From Ridgeia piscesae (lineage: Eukaryota; Annelida; Polychaeta; Sabellida; Siboglinidae): DNA of 64,000 nucleotides. The notes below the pieces were generated by a model. It did not search any database. It had not been told where the DNA came from and was given only the letters and a program-made list of their open reading frames with translations. The first letter of the stretch is position 1. The number at the start of each line of letters is the position of its first letter. Of this stretch, positions 23,701 to 35,700 are shown piece by piece. The position numbers and the translations under genes are program-made. The stretch covers positions 987,001 to 1,051,000 of the forward strand of contig JAODUO010000028.1 of NCBI GenBank assembly GCA_025642075.2, written 5' to 3'.

Positions 23701-26700
23701 TCTCTTTGGGGTTTGTCTCAAATTGATCAGTGTCGTTCTGCATTGGCGATATCACACAAAGTCCATCGAGTCTGAGACATGTGCTCATTCTCGGTCAGTT
23801 TCTGCACTGCCGTGAATGGCTGGAGCAGTGTTGGTCTCAAGCCGTCCGTCCTACTCCATGCAGTGGTGGTCACTGTCACGTGTGACCTTCTTGTGTGTCT
23901 TTGGTCACACTTGGACCACGAAGGGACCAGTGACCACTGCTGTTGGGATGATAGGTCGCTCTACTTGCGATGTAACACTGCCACCTGGTGCTGAGAGTAA
24001 TCGCTGTTTTACAATTTCCATTGCAGATGAGATTGTGGCCACCCTCGGTGAGGGTACGTTTGGCCGGGTGGTAGAATGCAAGGATTTACACAGGTGGGTG
24101 ACTTCAGTCTAGCGACAAACGTGCTGTTTGCGTACTTGTTCGTTACAATATAATATATATATTAATGCTTTGTTTATCCAAAGTTCTGTTAGGACAGCTT
24201 AGTTTATATTCAGTCTTTACTGGAAGTTGTTCCAGGAATCCTGAATGGACTAAACTGCGAGAGCTGCAGTGCATTTGAAATTAGCTGGATAGGGAGTAAA
24301 TGATGCATCATGCAAATTGGCTGCATTATTGAAGACTCAACTTACTTGTTTTTTAGTAGACTGTTTGATCTGATGCCAGAAACAGCCTAGGTAATTTGGT
24401 GCTGGCAGTATAAATAAGTGTGGTTTTATTGTCTCAGCGCCTGCACTCTGTGCTTACTGGCTCCCCCTACATCTGTCTGTGTGGACTGTTGTAGCAATGA
24501 CGGCCATGTCGTGGCCCTCAAGATTATCAAGAATGTGGAGAAATATCGCGAGGCTGCCAAACTCGAGATCAACGTCTTGGAGAAGATCAACGAAAAAGAC
24601 CCAAAGTGTGAAAAGTAAGTTGTTCAATTTTCACATTAAAATTTCCAGTGGAAAAGCTGGCTGTGTGTTTCTGCATGTGCTTATTCAGCTGACAAAATGA
24701 ATAAATTGTATTTATGCACAGTAGCGCACAGCTAAAGACATTTGTCATGTGCTTATATTTGACGGGCTTTATTGTCCAATTGCATTACACTACCAACTGA
24801 TCCAGCAGCTCAGCCACAGCTGCTGGTTGCTTGGAAACTGACTCATGAATAACGGGTTTATTATCTCATCAATAGTTGCTACGGTGCCATTCTGTTTTAA
24901 ATGGATTTTCGTGAAATATGTGTTTTGTAATTAGCAGTAGTAACAACTTTCTTTTTATTCCAAACATGGTGTGCTGTGTCACTGGTCCAGGCTTTTGAAG
25001 TCAATATTTCACAACACAAGTTTCCAGCCATTTCGGTTGTTTGACCATGAAATAAATGACTGTTTATCAAACAAAATAAATTACAGTATCTATGCACTAC
25101 ACTGCTGTAATCACACTGTAATAGCCAGCTAAGTAAGTCTTCTAAGGACAGCAGAGTTTAGGCTGGCTGGGGCCTGTCCTGTGTGTGCTATGATTAATGC
25201 AAGTGCATGTGGGAGGCCGCTATGTATAGAGTGGGTCGTAGCCATGGGTAACAAGCAGATGGCCAGCTGACTGTGACACACCTGTCTCAGTGCCTCCTCC
25301 CTGACAAGTTGTACTTGGTAGCACCTTGCCAAAAGGACTTCCAAAACCATAGATATTGTCAGTTATGCCTTAAAAATGAGTGTCAGTTGTGTCACGTGTG
25401 TGTTTGTAGTCCATTTCTAGTCATGAAATGCATTCCAAGTTTATCAACTGGCTCAACAGTTAACATCCATGTGTCCACCAAAAATGTGTGACTGACAAAA
25501 ATTGATCCTGCATAAAGCCCTGGACCTGGCTGACTTGACCTCAGGCCAAGTAGTGTAACCATCAGGGTGTGAGCAAGCAGTTGTAAGAGGAACAATCCTG
25601 ATTGATAAACAAATCCAGTTGTGAAGGGTTGTAGGGAGTAACTTCTCACACACAGTTATGGGAGAGTGCGTCAGTTATGGAATTGTTAAATGTTATGTTA
25701 AAAATGTGTAGCAATAATTAATGATCTGTGTTGTTGCTTTGATCTTGTGACAGCCGTGGAATTCCGTTCACTGTCAAAAAGCCACATTGCATCGTTCATG
25801 ATTGAAACATTGAACTAGACAGTAATTCGTGAAAATATTTGGTAATGTTGTTATAGCTGATTCATTATTAATTTTTGTGTGAAAACATGTTCAATGAACT
25901 ATATAAAATCTAACATCGTGATGAATATATTTTAACATGTTAAATACTGGGATGTTGTGGTTAAATGCTGTTAATGAAATTGAAACAAAAGTCAACGCTT
26001 TGGTGATATGGGTCTAATAGACTTAATAAAAAGTAACAACTTCCAACAACAATCATATTTTTAATGTCAGCGGTTTAACCAGAACAATTTGAACATACAT
26101 CCATTGAAAGTCTATGGACAACGCCATAAAACAGTGATCTAATTCTGGTATTTCTTTTCAAAATACAGAAATTTGAATTTTCAAATTGGATACTAGTACC
26201 AACTGTGTTATGAATGCGAATGATTTTATTCCAAGTTGTATCACACCAAAAGATTGCAAACTCCCACATGCATATGTTAGGCAGCGTGGCCATATACATA
26301 AACATAATCCAGCAGAGATAAACAAAGAAAAAGCCAACCGTTGATTGATGGTGGATAGGTGAGGGTCAGCCAAGGTTTTCTTGTTTCTTACAACTTTTAC
26401 TTGAGCACCAGCTGGCACAGTGACAGACGGGTGTCGTAGCTATTGCGTTCTCAAGAACCACCAACTTCTACTGATAAACATTGATTTCTCTGTAAGTGGC
26501 CACTCTTGACATTTCAACCTAAACAAAGCATTCTGCAAGATCTCACCTGCCAGCACATTCCTGCGATATAATCTTGGGCCATATTACTGGTGGTAAACAC
26601 AACCAGCAACTTGCCTTGTTTTTCTCCACGTTGCATCATTATGGGCGACCCAGAATGGGCGTTAAATGACTGAGGAGATAGGAGGTGTGTTTACGTGAAC

Positions 26701-29700
26701 TTGTGTCTTCTCTGTCTCTATCACTGTCAGGTCTCTGCTACTGCTAGATAACCTGTATCTCAGTGATGAAGAATGCTGTAAAAATAGCAGAACTCTGGCA
26801 GCAATAACAAAGCTGCGACATGAAGTTGATTTGCAGTGGTAGTAAACAGTGTCTCAATGAGATATAATAAGTCCCTAGTTGCTAGATATAGTTTTGTTTA
26901 TCCCTACACTGTTGCGTAGATTTGCCAGTCTGCCAGAGGTAATAAAACTGGTTTACCTTTATGACTTATGTCTAACAGAGAATGTGACCTTATGAACCAG
27001 TTAAGTTACATATAGAAGGTAGATTAGATACATGGTATCCACCAAGGTGATTGTTTGAGATTAATGTTAGTGTGTCACACTGTTTCAGTTGGAAGTTTAA
27101 CATGTTTTCGCTGCAGAAACTTTGCCGTTAAACTGAATGACCCCTTCGTGAGATTACATTTGCACTCAGTGTTAGTTCTCACTGAGTGGCAACATAAGCC
27201 TCACAAAAAACTCAACCTGGGTGGGTGGAGTTTTATACAGACACAATAACCATGTGGAGTGGTAATCATGGATGATTGAGACAGAGTAATGGTGGCTAGG
27301 TTGATGCTGATTGAGGCATCCATTCCTTGCAGCTGGCACTAACACATGTCATTGACGGCATCCTGTCCCATTACGTTGTCGACAGGGACAATTCCTCCTT
27401 CCGAAATACATTCAGCTCCCGGGTCGATTGAAGGGGCAAAGTCCAGTGCACTTACTGACGCTGCTTATTATGTTGTAGGCAGGATAAAGAACAGTTGTAA
27501 TGTAAAAAGTTGACTGTCATTAGAGTTGGGTGCAAAAGAAGACTTGTTGCTAAGTAGAAGCAGCGTTGGCCTCCTCTAGGGACACTGACATCTCTAAATC
27601 ATATGGAGGACACGTCCCATGAATGTTTTTATTTTACACACTTTCAAAGTTAGGAACAGCTACTGGTATACCAAGTTCCATTACTAATAGATGTTAGACG
27701 TTATACACCATCAACATTGTGTTGTCTAAGCTTAGTTCCACTGAGTAATTGACTGGAAGAAATACTAATCGCCCCTGTTTTAAAATTGTATATAGTATTG
27801 CATTCTACATAATATGTTTGGTGTTGATGTTGCTTTCCCAAACTGTAACATTTGACAGATTGAAACATAACATTATTGAGAACACATTGGGTCATTACTG
27901 CAGCTGCACTCCTTGCCTGCCCCTGGCTTCTGGCTGGTCCATTCTTTGTGTGCTTCAACTGCCAGTCGGGTACATTTATGAGCTGGCTCAGGTTAATCCG
28001 GTACTTCTTGCAAGACTATCTACGTACCTGCAATCAGTGCAGGTGTGTGTGAATCAGTCAATGTGTGTCCTGCTTGGAACTGTTCTACTCAGGTAGCGGA
28101 CTGGTACACTTTATAACTGTCCACATATCACCCACTCACGGCTGGAGCTCTGCCGTGTCAGTTATTCCTAGAAGTTATCAGGTATGCTGGTTGAGTTCAG
28201 TGGTTGCACTAGTCCAAGACCTGATCCCTTTCAGCAGTTGTGTTAGTTGAACTATGCTAGTTCAATAACTACTAAGGCAGGGGATGGTTTAGTTAAGTAT
28301 TTTTAGTTATAACTGACTGCCCAAGTTGAAGACAGACAATTGGTGGGAATCCCAATATAATGACCCGTTCGTGTCCTAAACATTGCGTGTAACATGACCA
28401 GTTGAAATCATCCAAAATTATATCACATGACCAGAGACCAACCACACTCCTCATAAGTGATGTCACTGGCTGAGTTTCACAAAGGCTGGTACTGATGTAA
28501 ACAGCCGCAGTACCCAGTCAAGTACCTGTGCTTGTTCATAATTTGTTGTTAGTAACTGTCAGTTCAATCACTCGGGTAGTTCAATATTTTCCAGTAGTCA
28601 TGCCAGGATCTTGTGGTCTGGCATGGTTATGTTGGTCAGTGGATGTTGTTGATACCTAGTTTTACCTACGCCCCCACCAGTGACCCACCCTCTATTGACC
28701 CCACTGACTGACCTTTGTTTACAGATGCCAGACTTTGGACTAACATTTGCCAACTGTTTGACTCACTTACTGCATGGGCCATTAACACCAGTTTCACATA
28801 TCACTGAAGAACACCATGTTAATCATTTTATCTGCTTATTGGAGACCAACTAGCTGACCATCCCAAACACATGACTACCAATACATTTGATTATATCCAT
28901 TGAATTTTGTTCCTGAGAGTATAATATGTTATGTTATCTGGTCTAAGCATTTGGCTTAGATTCCAGAGAAGACACTAGATTACCAGTTGACTTGTGTGCA
29001 TGTCAGTGGCCCCCATTAGCAATTCCTATCACCCCTCGAGAGGTTATAGTGGACTGGTCCAGTGATAGACCCACCCCAGGGTTATCTGAGTCTATGGGTG
29101 TCAGAGCCAGCTTCCTGGTTTGGCCTGGCTGATTTAGTGCAATAGTTTCAGACATGTCTCACCAGATAGACAAGTAATTGTGAGGCAATTATGAACAGTT
29201 CGTAATTAACTGGTTATTACTGAGGTTAACTGCAGATTATTGACGTTGATGATCATTGAAGCATGTTTCCGTGGCGACTGTGGCTGATTATCGACCAGCC
29301 CAGGCAATTTTGGCATTTGCCGAACTTGTCCTGGCTAAAGTTGCTCCCATATCTTACCTTCCCTCCCAGTAATGCTACTTGAAAGGGAAATAAATTTCAT
29401 TTGCGACTGTAGTTTCAGGAGAAATTTGCAATCAGCTGCTTTATTAGAATGCTGACGTGCCAACAGTGTTATGACTGTGATAGGTAGCTTTGTTTTCCAT
29501 CTTGAAGAAACAAATTGGTGTTGCTTATTCTTGTTCTGACAAAACATGACTAGGAGAATTTGCTTGGGAAAAAGGCTAAGTCCCCATGCGATAAACACAG
29601 TGATGCACTGAGTTAACTAACCTCTGATAGATAAACATTTGGAAAGTACCGATCTACTGATGTAGAAACACAGCAGCAAAGAAAGAGGCTGGATGTCTGA

Positions 29701-32700
29701 TGTAGGTGAGAGCAGGGCCAAGTAGGTTGAGGTGTTGACCGCAGCAGGCAGTGATGCAGATATAAACATAGTGGGGTCATAAACATGTGGCAGTAACATT
29801 AGGCAGACTAAGAGCCAGTAGGCACTATCCCAGGTATGGGGCTCTTCAAGCATCTGCCTGGCTCTTCCAAGTCGCTTCTAGGATGTCGTAGTCATGACAA
29901 CCAACGTTCTATTTCCGTGCCTGTTGAGACAGCCAGGAGAGGTGTGGGTTTTTGTTGGGTGGAAGGAATGCCGTGCCGTGCTGTGCCGCCTGTGTTCTGG
30001 CAGTGGGGCAGCATGAGTGTTCTTAGTCAAGAGGTTTTTTCATCTTCTTGAACTGACTGGGTAGTGATGCAATGGTGGGTGCCCAATGTGTGACCGGAGG
30101 GGAGGGAGGGCAATGGGTTCAGATACAAGAGACCAGTGTAACTGTTTTGTAATATTTGGGTACAACTTGTCAACTCACCTAGCATAGGTGGGGAATGTCA
30201 AGTCTGTCAGAAGAGACCATAAAACCTTACATGGTTAGACTGTCTGTCATACCTGGTGTCTAGGCCCGAGAAAGTAAAACAATCCTGTCCGTAGGTAAAT
30301 CTGTTGTGCTGTTGAGTTACACACTCTGTTAACTAGTCGTACAATGAAAAAAAAGGTAAGTTCTTATATAGCGCAGTATCCAATCCTCAGGATTGCTCAA
30401 AGCGCTTTACACATTACTTCCCTGGCAGACCTGTTCAATCAAACACCATCTCAACTTCTCTGGGAAGCATCCAGCCATATGCTACAATTAATGCGCGAAG
30501 GTTGCTCGTACACACATCCACCACTTGTCTATAGCCAGGTACTCATTTATACCTCTGAGTGGACTGGAGCAATGTAGAGTGAAAAAACTTGCCCAAGGTT
30601 TTAACACCGCAGCACAGGATTTGAACCCGGGTCCTCTTAGTCGAGAGTCCGACGCCCTACCCCTGAGCCACGGCGCTCATGTATTTAGTTCCACACTGCT
30701 CAACATTTGACTATTCCAAATGCACTTGTCATGATGCTCTGTAATGGGACTTGATGGACAAAGCCAGCCTAGTAATTATTTAAGTTTACAAGTTACAAAC
30801 CTAACAAATCCATAATGGATAGGATGATTGCCTACACCGAAATTCCTGTTAACACTGAACTGAGACGACAACTTGTTTGCAGTAATTGACTTGACAATGA
30901 CATGCCTGTTTACTACTGCTACTAACGACACCAGCTAGTAAGACACAGCCCTACACAGCCATACTGCAAGAGTTTCTGTGCTGTTTTCTGGAAGACAAGC
31001 ATCAGTTTGTGATCACTGTCTGCTTCTCTTTCAGCCTGTGTGTTCGCATGCTCGACTGGTTTGACTACCACGGCCACATGTGTATGGCATTCAACAAACT
31101 TGGTCTCAGCGTCTTTGACTTCTTGGTGAGTGTTACTTTATTCTTACCAATACGATAACACAACTGCCATTGAAATAACCATGTTTCTGAAAATGTGTAG
31201 GTTTGTTTTATGGCATTGTTGAATAAGTTTACAGTAAATTTTCCGACATGTTATTGCATTACCATTGCTGCTATTGATGTTTAATGAGTGTAAACATACC
31301 AGTCGTTCAGTCACCTAGCCAGAACCCAGTACGCCAGCTTAAGGCAATTACCTGGACAGCTGTTACCACATGTGTTCACTGTAGTTTGCCAGGGTAAAAC
31401 GTTGAAGAGATCTGTGGCCACTTTAACCAGATGTTGGCGCTGTTTTTCAGACAGATTGACTAGCCAATTTGGTAGCAGGGCCAGAAAGCATCTAAAAAGA
31501 GAATGTGTGTCAACAACTCAAACATTTGTGTCGGTGTACTCAGATTCACAACATGTTGAGCGATGGCTTCGATTCGCTGTTGATGCCAGCATCACTTCTA
31601 GGAACTGTTTCCTGATAAATTTCTGAGATAGCGGGAGAGCCTGGTGCATGTGCTTGGCGGATATGAGCTCATAAACAGTGTAGATACATGACAGGAAGGC
31701 TCCACTGCGTGTAACTTAGCAACTGTACTTGTTTATGCCTCTTCCAAAGATAAATTTATCCTGGGATTGATAGAATCGATAAAAAAAGATTTGGAATTTC
31801 TGTGAATCTGTAGACATTCAAGATTCAAAAGACTTTATTGTTCATTTAAAACATCACATTAAAAAACGGAAATTGTTCTGACACGACAGACCATCCACTC
31901 ATAAATACAATTGTCATCTTTTTTCCTTCGCAAAAATCACGTTACAGTAGTTACGGGTCCTAAGCACTGGTTTTCATGATCATGTAAACTGATTGAGGTG
32001 TTAAAATGAAGGGAGCATGAATGTCTGTTCGCCTCACCCCCACTGTTGTTGTGTTGCAGAAGGACAACGTATATCAGCCATACCCGATTGATCAGGTCCG
32101 ACATATCGCCTACCAGCTGTGCTGGGCAGTCAAATGTAAGTACATCACCACAGCATCATCGGTCCTTATCCCACAACTACATCCCTTGTGCTGGAAACAT
32201 TGAACCATTATTCAACTTGTGTAGGGCCGCTGCCAAAACAGTTTATTACACAGAGTCAGTGTAGTTCTATAGACGTATGTGCGTTAGTGGGTTTATATGT
32301 GTTAATTTTGTAATAAGGACAAACACGATATGTGAATTTATAGATTTTTGGTAGCATTTTGTGTCTATTTGGTGACAAGCACTGGATCTGCCTGATGTTA
32401 CAGCTCTACTGTAGTCATGTTTGTGTGACTTGAGGCCAAACCAGTTTACCTGAGCATAAAACTAATGTTGTGCTGGTTTCACTGGTGGGTCACTGGCTCA
32501 CTGCCGTCTCAGCATGTCTTAGTGATTGTCATCTATCACCTAGGTGTAAACATTGTTACAGGCTGTACACAAACATATGATTGATCAAAGCAGCTGCAGT
32601 TGAAGCATGCCTCTACTCTATCATAATAATGGCTTGTAACATAAACTCTGTTAAATCTATTTGTGAATATCAGCATTACCAATCAGTATGTAAACTAAAT

Positions 32701-35700
32701 GTGGCTGTTGAAATAGTTATGCTAAATAGATTACAGTTTAATTTTTTAAACTATAAAGCATAGATATAGTTTATGCTTTGTAAACTTGTCATTAAGAAAA
32801 TCATTATCTGACATTATACCTTTTACATATATAAAAAGTAGCGTTTCGCGTGGTTGTTATAAAAACACAGATGATGTAGTGTGATAACTGTGTATCCTGT
32901 GTGTGTTCAGTCACTGTATAGTTCTGGACACCCTCAAAATCTACAAATTTTATTTGTTATACCTTTTTGACACCTGTGTAAAATATTTCTTTGTTTTTAG
33001 CCATTTGGGCTGACAGTTGAACAGACTTATGGTGTAATTCTGGCTGCACTCGTCATGTGCCATACACCGTTAATCTCATGTCCCAGAAACCGTTGAAGAT
33101 CGCTTTTTGTAATTTTGCGTAGATTTTTCTTAGGGTACTGTCACTAAGCACAACAAATTTAAAGGGCCCCAAAACAGGAAACTCTTTCCGGGGTAGCACG
33201 GGTCAGTGTTTTGGCAGGGGACCACTGACAGGTGGCCATGCGTTGGCCAGGGTCCACCAGTGGTGCATGTAATAACCTGATTAACAAGACAGTAGAATCC
33301 AGGCTGTGTGCAGCTGGTGTCCATCCCTGTCTTAGAAATGTGCTCAAGTGTTCATCTATTTCAACACAGTCTAACAAATAATATCGTGCTGTGAATCAGT
33401 TTGGGTGAATATATAATAATACATTTGGAATATATAATGATTTTTAGTAATTGTTTATAGATTTAAGAATCGAACTGTATGAATGTTTTTATTTTACATG
33501 GCATATTCCACAAATGTTTATAATTTCAAAGAAGTATTTGGTTACCACTGTTGTTACCTAGTGTGCAAATTGTTCATTATGTCCTATATGACCTTTGAAT
33601 ACCAAGATACAATGCATTTAAAAAAAATAGAACAGGTAATTTTTAAGGTGTGACCAATTAAAATATGACATTCTCTGACGAGCCTGACCTCTTACTATCC
33701 TTACTATCGTTGTTGTTTGTGTTGTAGTCTTACACGACAATCACTTGACGCACACGGACCTGAAGCCAGAGAACATCCTCTTTGTCAGCTCCGACTCCGA
33801 CATCACGTACAACGTAAAGAAGGTAGGTTGTGCTACATAACTCTGTCACTATTTGTCACCAGTAGAAACATTCTGTAAAATACTCTAGTTTATTTAAATA
33901 TAAACATGTCTGTTCCATTTGAGTTGATGACTGAGATTTGATGCAAAGTGGTCATATAACTGGTACTAAAAGGTGACCACAAAGTTATTGTGTCTGTCTC
34001 TGTCTGCAGAAGAGGGATATTCGACAGGTGAAATGTACGGATGTGCGACTGATAGACTTTGGTTCGGCCACTTTCGACCATGAGCATCACAGTACGATTG
34101 TGTCAACACGCCACTACAGGGCTCCCGAAGTCATACTAGGTACGCATTCAAATGTCGGAGTAATATCCCATGTTAAAGGAGTTACAAGATACATAGCCAT
34201 CAAAAACGCTTCTGCAAAATTTTAATGTGCAAGGCTCATTATCTTAATTGTCAGTTATACATACAGTTGCTGTCTGGGTCTTAACGGGTAATGTTCAGTG
34301 ATGTTTCTCGTATGTGTGGAACATTGGTTGATGAACTGTTGATGTTTCTCGTGTGTGTGGAACATTGGTTGATGAACTGTTGATGTTTCTCGTGTGTGTG
34401 GAACATTGGTTGATGAACTGTTGATGTTTCTCGTGTGTGTGGAACATTGGTTGATGAACTGTTGATGTTTCTCGGGGTGTGTGGAACATTGGTTGATGAA
34501 CTGTTGATGTTTCTCGTGTGTGTGGAACATTGGTTGATTAACTGTTGATGTCTCTCGTATGTGTGGAACATTGGTTGATGAACTGTTGTTGTTTCTCGGT
34601 ATGTGTGGAACATTGGTTGATGAACTGTTGATGTTTCTCGTGTGTGTGGAACATTGGTTGATGAACTGTTGTTGTCTCTCGTATGTGTGGAACATTGGTT
34701 GATGAACTGTTGATGTCTCTCGTATGTGTGGAACATTGGTTGATGAACTGTTGATGTCTCTCGTATGTGTGGAACATTGGTTGATGAACTGTTGATGTCT
34801 CTCGTATGTGTGGAACATTGGTTGATGAACTGTTGTTGTCTCTCGTATGTGTGGAACATTGGTTGATGAACTGTTGTTGTCTCTCGTATGTGTGGAACAT
34901 TGGTTGATGAACTGTTGTGTTCTCGTTATGTGTGGAACATTGGTTGATGAACTGTTGTGTTCTCGTATGTGTGGAACATTGGTTGATGAACTGTTGGTGT
35001 TTCTCGTATGTGTGGAACATTGGTTGATGAACTGTTGGTGTTTCTCGTATGTGTGGAACATTGGTTGATGAACTGTTGTTGTTTCTCGTATGTGTGGAAC
35101 ATTGGTTGATGAACTGTTGGTGTTTCTCGTATGTGTGGAACATTGGTTGATGAACTGTTGGTGTTTCTCGTATGCATGGAACATTGGTTGATGAACTGTT
35201 GGTGTTTCTCGTATGTGTGGAACATTGGTTGATGAACTGTTGGTGTTTCTCGTATGTGTGGAACATTGGTTGATGAACTGTTGGTGTTTCTCGTGTGTGT
35301 GGAACATTGGTTGATGAACTGTTGGTGTTTCTCGTATGTGTGGAACATTGGTTGATGAACTGTTGGTGTTTCTCGTATGCATGGAACATTGGTTGATGAA
35401 CTGTTGGTGTTTCTCGTATGCATGGAACATTGGTTGATGAACTGTTGATGTTTCTCGTATGCGTGGAACATTGGTTGATGAACTGTTGATGTTTCTCGTA
35501 TGCATGGAACATTGGTTGATGAACTGTTGTTGTTTCTGGTATGTATGGAACATTGGTTGATGAACTGTTTTTGTGTCTTGTATATGTATAACATTGGTTG
35601 ATGAACTGTTGTTGTTTCTGGTATGTATGGAACATTGGTTGATGAACTGTTGTTGTTTCTTGTATGTATGGAACATTGGTTGATGAACTGTTGTTGTTTC

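Larger units (their letters stand above)
24615..31034 (+). other. CLK intron 5 (6.4 kb)
   Basis: No coding exon recognised. Contains one copy of the CCATAGATATTG dispersed repeat (25337-25525) and a tRNA-derived SINE (30346-30679). The rest, including 25530-30340, shows nothing I can name. Confidence 0.7.
31126..33727 (+). other. CLK introns 6 and 7 with exon 7 between
   Basis: Outside exon 7 (32060-32135) only a short retroelement-tail repeat (31805-31865) is recognisable. 32136-33727 holds nothing I can name. Confidence 0.6.
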
